This document shows positions 9,077 to 18,554 of a stretch of DNA of 64,000 bases, one piece after another; within the stretch, counting starts at the first letter, position 1, and the number at the start of each line of letters is the position of its first letter. A program made the translations under genes and the position numbers. The notes beneath the pieces are model-generated. The model had not been told where the DNA came from, ran no database searches, and saw only the letters and a list, made by a program, of their open reading frames with translations. The DNA lies in the NCBI GenBank assembly GCA_003567475.1, contig PWZL01000057.1:20473-84472 (forward strand), read 5' to 3'. Origin of the DNA: Gammaproteobacteria bacterium (GTDB taxonomy: Bacteria; Pseudomonadota; Gammaproteobacteria; Steroidobacterales; PWYM01).

Positions 9077-9999
9077 ACGCCGCAGCGCCTGTGTCGCCCG
9101 CCAATGCGTTGACCCCGGAACTCGCGCGCTGGGTGATCGAGGGCCTGCACACGCCGGTGCTGGTGCTCGGTCCGGCGGCAGCCGCGGAGCAACCGCTCTG
9201 CTGGAATCCGGCATTTTTGCGGCTTACAGGCTTCAGCGCGGAGGGCTTCGCCGCGGCACCAGACGCCTGGCTGAGTCGTCCCGAGGCCTTGTCGGCCGCG
9301 CTGCGTGCCAGCGAGGCCGACGCCGCCGAGCATCGCGGGTTGGTGGTGGAGGGTCAGGATGCCCTCAGGCAGCCGGTACGCTGGCGGCTGCGGGCCACCG
9401 CCCTGGGGGGTGGGGCCGGTGATCCCTCGGGCTGGCTGCTCGAATGTGCCCGTGCCGAGGGGGTGGCGGCCCGTCAGCGCGGCCTGATCCGCGACGACGC
9501 CGTCAGCGGCATGCTCGATCGCGGCTGGTTCGTGGAATTCTGTCGCCACCAGGTGGCCGGCGCACGGCGCCATGACCGTCGGCTGGCGGTCATGGTGTTC
9601 GAGGTCGAGGCCTTCGACGCCTACGTCGACACCTATGGACGCAACGCGGCAAACAATTGTCTGCGCCTGGTGGCCCACGGCATCGCCTCTTGTCTGCGCC
9701 GGACCACAGATCTGGTGGCCCGGGTCGGCGACAGCACCTTCGCGGCACTGGCCGAGGACATGCCGGTGGAGGCTGTAGCGGCGCACCTGGCCCGGATAGA
9801 AGCGGCCGTGGCGGCACTGGGCATCCACAACCCGCGTGCACCCGGAGCACGCTATGTGCAGGTGACCGCCGGGGCGTGCGCCGGCGTTCCCGCTGTGGCC
9901 GAGGATATCGAGGACTGGCTGGCGGCGGCCCGACAGGCGGCGGGCGCGGGCGGTCAGCGGGTCATCGTGACGCCTGTGTCTCGGCGTTCGACCGGCTGA
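9073..9999 (+). CDS. PAS protein with degenerate GGDEF domain
   Basis: 308 residues, start overlapping the stop of the hybrid kinase, so the two are translationally coupled. The first ~120 residues look like a PAS fold with a WNPAFLRLTGFS segment. Residues ~140–300 follow the GGDEF layout (a D-R-R-L-A-V-M-V-F strand, a G-R-N-A-N-N helix, then LVARVGDSTFAAL). The signature loop reads RVGDSTF where GGDEF is expected, so diguanylate cyclase activity is very unlikely. It could bind nucleotide or c-di-GMP, or act as a protein-interaction partner of the kinase. Its last 46 bases overlap the convergent csiV. Confidence 0.8.
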   Translation: MNAAAPVSPANALTPELARWVIEGLHTPVLVLGPAAAAEQPLCWNPAFLRLTGFSAEGFAAAPDAWLSRPEALSAALRASEADAAEHRGLVVEGQDALRQPVRWRLRATALGGGAGDPSGWLLECARAEGVAARQRGLIRDDAVSGMLDRGWFVEFCRHQVAGARRHDRRLAVMVFEVEAFDAYVDTYGRNAANNCLRLVAHGIASCLRRTTDLVARVGDSTFAALAEDMPVEAVAAHLARIEAAVAALGIHNPRAPGARYVQVTAGACAGVPAVAEDIEDWLAAARQAAGAGGQRVIVTPVSRRSTG

Positions 10000-10730
10000 A
10001 TGGTGGCGATGACCCCGAACGCGGGGTGGTCGAAATAATGAACCTCTCCGCTGCGCATGCGCCGGGATTCTTCAATACGATATCGTGGCACGAGCAGACG
10101 GACCTCTCCAGTCCCGTCGTCGCCCATCGGTCGCGGCACGGCCACTCCGTCTTCCGGGTTGAGAAACTCGAGGTCGAGCTGCAGATGCAGGAAGCGCGAG
10201 CGCGACAGCCGCGCTGCGCCGACGAGCTCATCACTTCCCAGGCGCAGACGCTCAAAGCCCACCACTGGCGCCGGCTGGTCGACCTCGCCGGGCTGTTCCC
10301 AGATCAGGTGCATCAGCGGGCGATAGCCGGACTGTGCGGCCAGCCGCCGATAGACCGCGACCAGTTCCCCGGCACTGGTGTCGAGCAGCTGGCGCCAGGT
10401 CGGCAGAGCGACGGGCTCCAGCGGGGGCGGGGGCCGGAGACGCGGCGGAAGCGCCACGGGCTCGAGCCGCGGCGTATCTGCTCGATCCGGTCGTGCCCCG
10501 AGATCACCGCGGACGCTCACCGTGAGTTCAATACTCTCGAGTACCGGCTCGGGCAGGGCGGGGGGCGCCACCAGGAAATCTTCCGCGGTCTCCAGCGCAC
10601 CGCCCTCGTGCGCGAAGATCACCAGTTCCACGCGAAACAGGGGTGTGTCACGGGTCTGCGCCGGAAGGGTCTGGGCGGATAGACTGCCCGCCAGCAGAAG
10701 GGTGCTCAGACAGAGTCCCGATAGTGCCAT
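9954..10730 (-). CDS. csiV: CsiV-like periplasmic protein
   Basis: 258 residues with an N-terminal signal peptide (ending near LSAQT, residue ~20). An FRVELVIFAHEG strand then resembles the opening of the CsiV family (peptidoglycan-binding protein described in Vibrio). The middle is Pro/Leu-rich, and the C-terminal half contains LIWEQPGEVDQPAPVV and an EVHYFDHPAFGVIATI segment typical of the family. It lies 69 bases downstream of mfd on the same strand, the position of this family in many gammaproteobacteria, and overlaps the convergent GGDEF-like gene by 46 bases. Function here is inferred from family and position only. Confidence 0.78.
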   Translation of the reverse strand: MALSGLCLSTLLLAGSLSAQTLPAQTRDTPLFRVELVIFAHEGGALETAEDFLVAPPALPEPVLESIELTVSVRGDLGARPDRADTPRLEPVALPPRLRPPPPLEPVALPTWRQLLDTSAGELVAVYRRLAAQSGYRPLMHLIWEQPGEVDQPAPVVGFERLRLGSDELVGAARLSRSRFLHLQLDLEFLNPEDGVAVPRPMGDDGTGEVRLLVPRYRIEESRRMRSGEVHYFDHPAFGVIATIQPVERRDTGVTMTR

Positions 10731-10799
10731 GCCGTGAAGGGTCCTGGATGGCCGCGCCAGCCGCCCTGGCGGTGTCGCGGGGATGGAAAGATGCCCTGA

Positions 10800-13700
10800 T
10801 TATAGGCGATCCGTCCGCACGGGCGGCGAACCGAGCGTCTGCAGCAGTCCGCTGGCGAACGCGTAGCGGGCGTCGACCTCCGGCAGGCGGTTTTTCACCC
10901 GCAGCAACGTGCCGCCGTCGAGCGTGTACACTGAGGGCTCGCGCTGCACCAGACCCACCAGCACCAGCGGGTCGACCGGGGTGTCGCCATGGAATCGGAC
11001 GCGCCCGCCCTCGGCGGTCATGTCCAGTTTCTGGATGCCCAACCGGCTGGCTCGCTGCTTCAGGCGGGTCACGAGCACCAGATGCTTTGCCGCTGGGGGC
11101 AATAATCCGAAGCGGTCGATCATCTCGACCTGGAGTTCATCCAGGGCGTCGTCGTCGCTGCAGGCGCTGATGCGCTTGTAAAGCACCAGGCGTTGGTGGA
11201 CGTCGGGCAGATAGTCCTCGGGCAGCAGGGCGGCGACGCCGAGATCCACCTCCGTACCGTGGAACAGCGGTTGCTCAAGTGCAGGTTCGCGGCCGGCCTT
11301 GAGGTCGGCCACCGCCCGCTCGAGCAGGTCCATGTACAGGGTGAAGCCGATCTCGTGGATCTGTCCGCTCTGCTCATCGCCCAGCAGCTCCCCCGCGCCA
11401 CGGATCTCGAGATCGTGCGAGGCCAGGGCGAAGCCCGCGCCGAGGTCCTCCAGGGCTTCGATGGCCTCGAGGCGCTTGACGGCATCCGGGGTCAACGCCG
11501 GGGTCGGCGGAGCCAGCAGGTAGGCGTAGGCGCGGTGATGCGAGCGGCCGACCCGCCCGCGCAGCTGGTGGAGCTGGGCCAGGCCGAAGCGGTCGGCACG
11601 ATTGATCAGGATGGTGTTGGCTGTCGGTACGTCGATCCCGCTTTCGATGATTGTGGTGCACAACAGGACGTTGAAGCGGCGGTGGTAGAAGTCCAGCATG
11701 ATCTGCTCGAGGTCGCGCTCGCGCATCTGCCCGTGAGCGATCCGGAGATTGGCTTCGGGGACCAGCGCCTCGATCTCCCCGGCGATCTTCTCCATGGTCT
11801 CGATGGTGTTGTGGACAAAATAGACCTGCCCGCCGCGCTTGATCTCGCGCAGGCAGGCCTCGCGGATCACCGCCGGGGACCACTGGGTGACGAAGGTCTT
11901 GACGCCCAGCCGATCGGAGGGGGGCGTGGTGATCAGCGAGAGCTCGCGCAGGCCACCCAGCGCCATGTTCAGCGTGCGTGGAATCGGTGTGGCGGTCAGC
12001 GTCAGCAGATCGACCTCGGAGCGCAGGCGTTTCAGTGCCTCCTTGTGGCGGACACCGAAGCGGTGTTCCTCGTCGACGATGACCAGCCCCAGCCGCTTCA
12101 GCTTCACGCCTTCCGAGAGCAGCTTATGGGTGCCGACCACGATGTCGACCTGCCCGGAGGCCAGCTCTTCGAGCACTTTGGCGGCCTGTTTGCCGGTGCG
12201 AAACCGCGACAGCAGCTCGATGCGTACTGGCCAGTCGGCGAAACGATCGATGAAGGTCTGGTAGTGCTGCTGGGCCAGCAGGGTGGTGGGCACAAGCACG
12301 GCGACCTGGCGGCCACCCTGCACGGCCATGAAGCTCGCCCGGAGTGCCACCTCGGTCTTGCCGAAACCGACGTCGCCGCACACCACCCGGTCCATGGGCT
12401 GGGGGGCACGCATGTCGTCGAGCACCTGCTCGATGGCGGTGAGCTGGTCTTCGGTCTCCTCGAACGGGAAGGCTGCCACGAAGGCCCGATAGTCGGCTTC
12501 ATCCAGGCGAAACGCGTGGCCCTCGCGCGCCGCACGCCGCGCGTGGACGTCGAGCAGTTCGGCGGCGACATCCCGAATCTTCTCAGCGGCCTTGCGGCGG
12601 GCTTTGGTCCACTGCTCACCCCCGAGCCGGTGCAGCGGTGCCGACTCGGGCGGTCCCCCGGTGTAACGGCTGATCAGCTCGAGGCTCTGGACCGGCACGT
12701 AGAGCTTGTCTTCACGGGCGTATTCCAGTGCGAGGAACTCCTGGGTCACGCTGCCGACATCCAGCGTGACCAGGCCGAGAAAGCGGCCGACGCCGTGATC
12801 CTGGTGGACCACGGGGGTGCCGGGGCGCAGATCGCGCAGGTCGCGGATGAGGGTGGCGGGGTCGCGTTCGGCGCGCCGGCGCTCGCGCCCCGCGGTGCGC
12901 GCGCGCTCGCCGAACAGCTGTTCCTCGGCAATCACTGCCAGCCCGGACTCTGGCAGGACCAGTCCGCTGTCCAGCGGCGCGACGCAGATCCCCAGCGCCG
13001 GCGAGCGCTCCAGGAAGCCCTGCCAGTGCTCGCAGGCGACCGGCAAGCGCTCGCGCGCGCGCAGCACGTCGAGAATCATCTCCCGTCTGCCGGCGCTTTC
13101 AGCCACCAGCAGAACCCGCCCGCCGAACTCGTCGAGGAACGCGACCAGCTTGGCTGCCGGCGCCTCGGCACGCGCGTCGAACGCGACTGGCGGTGGCAGC
13201 GCGGTCGCGTAATTGACCCGTTGCCGGCCGTCGGCGCCGGCCAGCTCGGTGCGGGAGAGCTCGATGCAACGGTGTCTGGATGACAGCGCGTCGAGCAGCG
13301 GCGCCGGCGGACACAGCGCCTCATCGGGGCGCAGTAGCGGACGCTCGGGATCGACGGCCATCTGCTCGTGGCGCTCGCAGGCCTGCCGCCACTGCGTCTC
13401 GAGCAGGGTGGTGATGCCGTCAGGCAGGCAGAGGATGCTGTCGTCGGGCAGGTAGTCCAGCAGCGAGGCCGTCTGGTCGAAGAACAGCGGCAGGTAATAC
13501 TCGATCCCGCCGGGCGCGTTGCCCGCCGACACCTCGCGGTAAATCAGCGTGCGCGCCGGATCGCCTTCGAAACGTTCGCGGAAGCGTCGGCGGAAGCCGC
13601 GAATGCCATCTTCGTCGAGCGGAAACTCGCGCGCGGGGAGGATGTCCAGGCGCTCGAGGGTGTCGGTGGAACGCTGGGTCTCCGGATCGAATAGCTTCAG

Positions 13701-14294
13701 GGAATCGATTTCATCATCGAACAGATCGATGCGCACAGGGGCGTGCTCGCCCATGGGAAACAGGTCGATCAGCGAGCCGCGGACGGCGTAGTCCCCGTGT
13801 TCCATCACCTGCGAGACGTGCGTGTAGCCCGCGGTCTCGAGCTGCCGGCGCAGGGCCACCCCATCGAGCTGCTGACCCGGGACCAGCGACAGCGAGCGTG
13901 ACACCCAGGCGGCTGGCGGCAGCCGCGCCAGCAGCGTGGCGGCGGAGACGACGATCAGTGAGCGCTCACCGCGCGCGAGTTCCGCCAGACGACGGATGCG
14001 CTCGGAGACCAGGTCCGGATGCGGCGAGAAACTGTCGTAGGGCAGGGTCTCGGCGTCCGGAAACAGCCGTACCGCCGCCTGATCACGATGGTAGAACGCC
14101 AGCCGCGCGGCCATGCGGTCCGCCTCGGCCGGGCTCGCACAGACCACGACCCATTGCTGGTCAGGGGCGTGACGGTGGGCCTGGGCAATGGCCAGCGCGT
14201 CGGCCGATCCATGCAGGCTGCCCCAGCAGACGCGGTGTCCGGCGGCGCCCGGCAGGACGCTCTGGCGAATATCGATGGCGGTCACGGCACCCAT
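10800..14294 (-). CDS. mfd: Transcription-repair coupling factor Mfd
   Basis: 1,164 residues, normal Mfd length. The N-terminal UvrB-like region (about 1–350) contains LPYDSFSPH. The RNA-polymerase-interacting CarD-like domain (about 480–560) has VHQDHGVGRFLG. The RecG-like helicase has Walker A GDVGFGKTEVA, a DEEHRFGV box and LTATPIPRTLNMA. The C-terminal TRCF domain follows. The protein displaces stalled RNA polymerase and recruits UvrA to transcribed-strand lesions. It lies between a small BamE-like gene upstream and csiV downstream, all on the minus strand. Confidence 0.97.
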   Translation of the reverse strand: MGAVTAIDIRQSVLPGAAGHRVCWGSLHGSADALAIAQAHRHAPDQQWVVVCASPAEADRMAARLAFYHRDQAAVRLFPDAETLPYDSFSPHPDLVSERIRRLAELARGERSLIVVSAATLLARLPPAAWVSRSLSLVPGQQLDGVALRRQLETAGYTHVSQVMEHGDYAVRGSLIDLFPMGEHAPVRIDLFDDEIDSLKLFDPETQRSTDTLERLDILPAREFPLDEDGIRGFRRRFRERFEGDPARTLIYREVSAGNAPGGIEYYLPLFFDQTASLLDYLPDDSILCLPDGITTLLETQWRQACERHEQMAVDPERPLLRPDEALCPPAPLLDALSSRHRCIELSRTELAGADGRQRVNYATALPPPVAFDARAEAPAAKLVAFLDEFGGRVLLVAESAGRREMILDVLRARERLPVACEHWQGFLERSPALGICVAPLDSGLVLPESGLAVIAEEQLFGERARTAGRERRRAERDPATLIRDLRDLRPGTPVVHQDHGVGRFLGLVTLDVGSVTQEFLALEYAREDKLYVPVQSLELISRYTGGPPESAPLHRLGGEQWTKARRKAAEKIRDVAAELLDVHARRAAREGHAFRLDEADYRAFVAAFPFEETEDQLTAIEQVLDDMRAPQPMDRVVCGDVGFGKTEVALRASFMAVQGGRQVAVLVPTTLLAQQHYQTFIDRFADWPVRIELLSRFRTGKQAAKVLEELASGQVDIVVGTHKLLSEGVKLKRLGLVIVDEEHRFGVRHKEALKRLRSEVDLLTLTATPIPRTLNMALGGLRELSLITTPPSDRLGVKTFVTQWSPAVIREACLREIKRGGQVYFVHNTIETMEKIAGEIEALVPEANLRIAHGQMRERDLEQIMLDFYHRRFNVLLCTTIIESGIDVPTANTILINRADRFGLAQLHQLRGRVGRSHHRAYAYLLAPPTPALTPDAVKRLEAIEALEDLGAGFALASHDLEIRGAGELLGDEQSGQIHEIGFTLYMDLLERAVADLKAGREPALEQPLFHGTEVDLGVAALLPEDYLPDVHQRLVLYKRISACSDDDALDELQVEMIDRFGLLPPAAKHLVLVTRLKQRASRLGIQKLDMTAEGGRVRFHGDTPVDPLVLVGLVQREPSVYTLDGGTLLRVKNRLPEVDARYAFASGLLQTLGSPPVRTDRL

Positions 14295-14356
14295 GCTGCA
14301 GTTGCGAAAGGCGCCGGATTCTACACCCCTCGGCGGAGGGGCGCAGGGGGGTGCGC

Positions 14357-14662
14357 TCAGCGGGTCTCGCGCGTCAGCGCAGCATGCAGCACGAGTTCAT
14401 ACTCGAAGTAGACGATGAACCCGGGATACTCCCAACGGGTGATCGGCGGCTGGCCGACCGCGGAGGTCCGGACCAGCGGCTCGCCGAACTGGCGTTCGAC
14501 GGCCGTCTTGCTCATGCCGCGCCTGGGCCGCTCGGCCGCGGTCTCGGCCGCGGCGTCGATGCCTTCGATCAGCAGCGTGTCGGCACCAGGCGCCGTGCTC
14601 CAGGCCAGTCCAAGGCTGAGCAGGGCACTGCCAAGTGCGATGCGGAAATGGGCCATGGGCAA
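14357..14662 (-). CDS. Small exported protein with BamE/SmpA-like domain
   Basis: 101 residues (99 if the second Met at 14656 is used). An N-terminal signal sequence (about residues 1–27, ending near APGADT) is followed by a short domain with RRGMSKTAVERQFGEP, the typical first helix of BamE/SmpA-like folds. Aromatic beta strands follow (ITRWEYPGFIVYFEYE). There is no lipobox cysteine, so it should be periplasmic. It stands upstream of mfd, with 62 bases between its stop and the mfd start. The role is unknown; the helix motif occurs in several small envelope proteins besides BamE itself. Confidence 0.72.
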   Translation of the reverse strand: MPMAHFRIALGSALLSLGLAWSTAPGADTLLIEGIDAAAETAAERPRRGMSKTAVERQFGEPLVRTSAVGQPPITRWEYPGFIVYFEYELVLHAALTRETR

Positions 14663-14755
14663 CAGTCCTCCCGGTGGTGGCTGCCGGAACTATAGCACCG
14701 TCGCCAGACTCCGAAGCGCGAACCACGTCTATATCCGCTATGGTCTAATGCTGTC

Positions 14756-15997
14756 ATGTTTCGTCCCCTGGAATGCTTCATCGGCCTGCGCTACCTGCGC
14801 GCCCGGGGGCGTAACGGGTTCATTTCGTTCATCAGCCTGGCCTCGATGCTGGGCGTGGCCGTGGGCGTGGCGGCGCTGATCGTGATTCTCTCGGTCATGA
14901 ACGGGTTCGAGGGGGAGCTGCGGGAGCGGCTGCTCAGCATGACCGCCCACGCCTCGCTGCAGGCCCCGTCGGGCGGGCTGGAAGACTGGCCGGTACACCG
15001 CGAAACCGCGCGCGCCACGCCCGGCATTCGCGGCGCGGCCCCCTACGTTCGGCTCGAGGGCATGCTGGCCCACGGCAGCCAGCTGGCCGGGGCCGAGATC
15101 CGCGGCGTGCTGCCGGCCCTGGAGCCGGAGGTCTCGAGGATCGGGGAGTTCATGCGCCGGGGGGGGCTGGACGATCTGGTGCCGGAGGCGGGATACATCA
15201 TTCTCGGTCGGGTGCTGGCGCTGTCGATCGGTGCCGAGGTGGGTGGCGAGGTCGCGGTGCTGGTGCCGGAACTGGTCCCCGGTGGCGCGGGTATCCGCCC
15301 GCGGCTTCGCAGCTTCACGGTCTCGGGTATTTTCGAGGCCGGCCTGCAGGACCACGATGGCGGACTCGCGCTCGTGCACCTCGATGAGGCCGCGCGACTG
15401 GCGGGGCTGGGGACGGCCGTGACCGGGCTGCGGCTCGAAACCGACGACGTCTTTACCGCGCCGCGGCTGGCGCGTGCGCTCGCCGCGGAGCTGGGCCTGC
15501 GTCACAGCGACTGGACGGTCGAGAATGCCAGTTACTTCCGGGCCATCCGCCTGGAAAAGACCATGATGACCACGATCATGCTGCTGATCGTCGCGGTCGC
15601 GGCGTTCAACATCGTCGCCTCGCTGGTGATGGTGGTCACCGAGAAGCACACGGACATCGCCATTCTGCGCACGCTGGGGCTGTCAGCGCCGGCGGTGAAC
15701 CGGATTTTCATGGTGCAGGGGTGCGTGATCGGCACCGTCGGCCTCGCGCTCGGCGTCGGCCTCGGCATCGGGCTCACGCTCAATATCGAGACCCTCGTGC
15801 CCTGGCTGGAGCAGACCTTCCGTTTCCAGATCATGCCCGGCGATGTCTATTACGTGACCGATATTCCGGCCGAACTGCGCTGGCCGGATGTCAGCTTGAT
15901 CGCCGCCGCCTCGCTGGTGCTGACGCTGCTGGCGACGGTCTACCCGGCGCGGCGCGCGGCGGGCATCGCGCCGGCCGAAGCGCTGCGCTACGACTGA
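14756..15997 (+). CDS. lolC: Lipoprotein-releasing ABC permease LolC/E family, first copy
   Basis: 413 residues. One N-terminal membrane helix (about 22–46) is followed by a ~200-residue periplasmic MacB-like domain. Three C-terminal helices (about 265–290, 315–340, 380–402) complete the LolC/LolE topology. The openings [13 protein letters not shown] and SVMNGFE…ELRERLLSMTAHA are characteristic. It extracts outer-membrane lipoproteins from the inner membrane and passes them to LolA. The next gene is a second permease with a closely similar N-terminus, and LolD follows. C versus E is assigned by order only. Confidence 0.9.
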   Translation: MFRPLECFIGLRYLRARGRNGFISFISLASMLGVAVGVAALIVILSVMNGFEGELRERLLSMTAHASLQAPSGGLEDWPVHRETARATPGIRGAAPYVRLEGMLAHGSQLAGAEIRGVLPALEPEVSRIGEFMRRGGLDDLVPEAGYIILGRVLALSIGAEVGGEVAVLVPELVPGGAGIRPRLRSFTVSGIFEAGLQDHDGGLALVHLDEAARLAGLGTAVTGLRLETDDVFTAPRLARALAAELGLRHSDWTVENASYFRAIRLEKTMMTTIMLLIVAVAAFNIVASLVMVVTEKHTDIAILRTLGLSAPAVNRIFMVQGCVIGTVGLALGVGLGIGLTLNIETLVPWLEQTFRFQIMPGDVYYVTDIPAELRWPDVSLIAAASLVLTLLATVYPARRAAGIAPAEALRYD

Positions 15998-16005
15998 GAC
16001 CTGCG

Positions 16006-17256
16006 GTGACCCGTCTGCCTTTCGAACTGTTCATCGGCCTGCGTTACCTGCGTGCCCGCGGTCGCAACCGCTTTATCTCCTTCATCTCGCTGATTTCAAT
16101 GCTGGGCATCGCGCTGGGTGTTGCGGTACTGATAGTCGTGTTGTCGGTGATGAATGGTTTCGAACGCGAGTTGCGGGAGCGCATCCTGGACATGACCGCC
16201 CACGCCACGATCACGGGTTTCGACGCCGCGCTGCCAGACTGGGCCGCGGTGAGCGAGACGGCGCTGGCCCATCCGCAGGTGCGCGGTGCGGCGCCCTTTG
16301 TCGAGGGTCAGGGCTTGGCGCTGCATGGCGAGGCGTTGTCGGGTGTGGCGCTGCGCGGCATCGATCCGGCGCTGGAGGCCACCGTGGCAGGCATCGATGG
16401 GCTGATGGTCGAAGGTCGGCTGGATGCGCTTGCCCCGGGTGCGTGGCGCGTGGTGCTCGGCGAGGAGCTCGCGCTGGCGCTCGGGGTGCAGCCGGGCGGG
16501 CGCGTCGTGCTGGTGATTCCGGAAGGCACGGTCACGCCCGCCGGCATCGCGCCGCGCATGCGGCGTTTCGAGGTGGTCGGCATCTTTCGCGCCGGGATGT
16601 ACGAATTCGATCGGGGCGTGGCGCTGGTGCACATGGCCGACGCGCAGCGGCTGTATCGGCTGGGCGAGCGCGCGAGCGGCGTTCGCCTGGCGGTGACCGA
16701 TATCTTCCGGGCCGGTACGGTGGTGCGTGAGGTCGCCCTCGACGTGGGCGGTGGGGTCTATATCGACGACTGGACCCGCCGGCACGCAAACTTCTTCCGC
16801 TCCATCCAGCTCACCAAGACCATCATGTTCGTGATTCTGCTGCTGGTCGTGGCCGTTGCCGCATTCAACATCGTCTCGACGTTGGTGATGGTGGTGCGTG
16901 ATAAACAGTCCGACATCTCCATTCTGCGCACCCTCGGTGCCGCGCCACGTCACATCACCGCCGTTTTCATGGTGCAGGGCACGGTGATCGGCGTGCTCGG
17001 GACCGCCATGGGGGTCCTGTTCGGCGCGCTGCTCTCACTGAATCTGGAGCGGCTCATCGGCGTGGTCGAGCGGGTGTTCGATACCCGTTTTCTCGCCCCG
17101 GACGTCTATTTCATCAGCGATCTGCCCGCCCAGCTGCTGTGGCAGGACCTCGCGCTGATCGCGCTCACGGCGCTTGCGCTGTCCCTGGTCTCGACGCTCT
17201 ACCCGGCCTGGCGTGCCGCCCGTATCCAGCCCGCGGAGGCTCTGCGACATGACTGA
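16006..17256 (+). CDS. lolE: Lipoprotein-releasing ABC permease LolC/E family, second copy
   Basis: 416 residues from a GTG at 16006, nine bases after the first permease stop. The open frame extends further upstream inside lolC, but protein similarity begins at this GTG ([21 protein letters not shown]). Topology is the same as its neighbour: helix at about 22–45, a periplasmic domain, then three helices at about 270–295, 315–345 and 380–405. It should pair with the first copy and LolD as a LolCDE heteromer. Its C-terminus overlaps lolD by 8 bases. Confidence 0.9.
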   Translation: MTRLPFELFIGLRYLRARGRNRFISFISLISMLGIALGVAVLIVVLSVMNGFERELRERILDMTAHATITGFDAALPDWAAVSETALAHPQVRGAAPFVEGQGLALHGEALSGVALRGIDPALEATVAGIDGLMVEGRLDALAPGAWRVVLGEELALALGVQPGGRVVLVIPEGTVTPAGIAPRMRRFEVVGIFRAGMYEFDRGVALVHMADAQRLYRLGERASGVRLAVTDIFRAGTVVREVALDVGGGVYIDDWTRRHANFFRSIQLTKTIMFVILLLVVAVAAFNIVSTLVMVVRDKQSDISILRTLGAAPRHITAVFMVQGTVIGVLGTAMGVLFGALLSLNLERLIGVVERVFDTRFLAPDVYFISDLPAQLLWQDLALIALTALALSLVSTLYPAWRAARIQPAEALRHD

Positions 17257-17983
17257 CTCCACGCATCCCGACCCGGCCGCCGGCCGCAAGCCTACGCCGC
17301 CCGTGCTGGAGGCCGTGAGCGTCGAGCGCAGTTTCACCGAGGTGCGCGGCGCGCTGCATGTCCTCCGGGGGGTGGATCTGACCATTCACGCCGGCGAGCG
17401 CATCGCGATCATCGGCGCCTCCGGTTCGGGCAAGACCACCTTGTTGCAGATTCTCGGCGGGCTCGACCGGCCCAGTGGCGGGGAGGTGCGGATCAACGGC
17501 CAGCCGCTGTTTGCGCTGGGCGAGGCGGCGCGGGGCGAGCTGCGCAATCGCACGCTGGGGTTCGTCTACCAGTTTCATCATCTGTTGCCCGAGTTCACGG
17601 CGCTGGAGAACGTCGCCATGCCGCTGCTGATCCGGCGACTGCCCGTGGCCGAGGCGCGGCGCGAGGCCGCCGGCGTGCTCGAGCGTGTCGGCCTGGGCGC
17701 GCGCCTGGATCACAAGCCCGCGGAGCTCTCCGGTGGCGAGCGTCAGCGCGCGGCGGTCGCGCGGGCACTGGTGACGCGGCCCTCGGTGGTGCTCGCCGAC
17801 GAACCCACCGGCAATCTCGACGGCGCCACTGGCGAGCGGGTGTTCGAGCTGATGCTCGAACTCAATCGCGAGCGCGATACCAGCCTGGTGGTCGTCACGC
17901 ATGATCTCGTGCTGGCACGGCGAATGGACCGGGTGCTTACGCTGGATGACGGTCGTTTGTCGCCGGCAGAGCTGGCCGCCTAG
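17249..17983 (+). CDS. lolD: Lipoprotein-releasing ABC transporter ATPase LolD
   Basis: 244 residues from the ATG at 17249, overlapping lolE by 8 bases; the longer upstream frame lies inside lolE. Walker A is [14 protein letters not shown], the Q-loop region is [17 protein letters not shown], the ABC signature LSGGERQR, Walker [13 protein letters not shown], and the switch His follows in VVTHD. The [12 protein letters not shown] stretch is typical of LolD. It powers the two preceding permeases. It is convergent with the DUF2062 gene, and the stop codons overlap by 4 bases. Confidence 0.95.
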   Translation: MTDSTHPDPAAGRKPTPPVLEAVSVERSFTEVRGALHVLRGVDLTIHAGERIAIIGASGSGKTTLLQILGGLDRPSGGEVRINGQPLFALGEAARGELRNRTLGFVYQFHHLLPEFTALENVAMPLLIRRLPVAEARREAAGVLERVGLGARLDHKPAELSGGERQRAAVARALVTRPSVVLADEPTGNLDGATGERVFELMLELNRERDTSLVVVTHDLVLARRMDRVLTLDDGRLSPAELAA

Positions 17984-18516
17984 AGCCGTTCGAGGCGTTC
18001 GCGCTGGCGTCGTCCGCGCCGGCGGAAACGCCAGCGCAGGGCCAGGCGCCACAGCCCGTTCAGCAGGCCATAGGCGAGGGCGGCGGCGATGCTGCCCGCC
18101 ACCAGGCCGCCGAGAAACAGCGGCGCGCCGATCCGCGCCAGCTGCTCGATCATCAGCGGCAGGCTCAAGGCTTCAGGAAAACCAAGGGGCTCGCGGCCGA
18201 GCAGCCAGGTACCGATGCGGTAGTTCAGATAATAGAGCTGGACCAGTGTCAGCGGATTGTTGAGGAACACCGCGACCACGGCCACGGGCAGGTTCACCCG
18301 CCACCAGATCGTCACCGCTGCGAGCAGCGGCAGCTGTAGCGGCGTGATGGGCAGGAAGGCGACGAAGACCCCGAGTGCGAAGGCGCGCGTCACGCCTCGA
18401 CGGTGGATGGCCCACAGCGCCGGATCGTGCAGCAGGGCACGGAATGGGCGCAGATACCACCGGGCGTTGAGGTGTTCGCGGCGGGGCAGTACCCGGCGCA
18501 GGAAGCGTCGCAACAT
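17980..18516 (-). CDS. DUF2062 membrane protein
   Basis: 178 residues from the ATG at 18514–18516; extensions further upstream would run into comEC and are Pro/Arg-rich junk. The segment [14 protein letters not shown] and the hydrophobic [18 protein letters not shown] followed by [17 protein letters not shown] are the hallmarks of DUF2062. About three membrane helices are visible, with an arginine-rich C-terminus. The biochemical function is unknown. It is divergent from comEC (38 bases apart) and convergent with lolD. Confidence 0.85.
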   Translation of the reverse strand: MLRRFLRRVLPRREHLNARWYLRPFRALLHDPALWAIHRRGVTRAFALGVFVAFLPITPLQLPLLAAVTIWWRVNLPVAVVAVFLNNPLTLVQLYYLNYRIGTWLLGREPLGFPEALSLPLMIEQLARIGAPLFLGGLVAGSIAAALAYGLLNGLWRLALRWRFRRRGRRQRERLERL

Positions 18517-18554
18517 GCGATGGGGATTATCCACGAAGCCGCCACGGAGGGAAG

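Noticed and set aside
11193-13283. Open frame of 696 codons on the plus strand
   Set aside because: It is antisense to mfd, whose protein is intact and recognisable along its length. Long antisense frames are expected in GC-rich DNA and the translation has no familiar motif.
14326-14356. Two adjacent hairpins between mfd and the BamE-like gene
   Set aside because: The stems are only 5–6 bp and no T-run follows on the minus strand, so I do not call a terminator.
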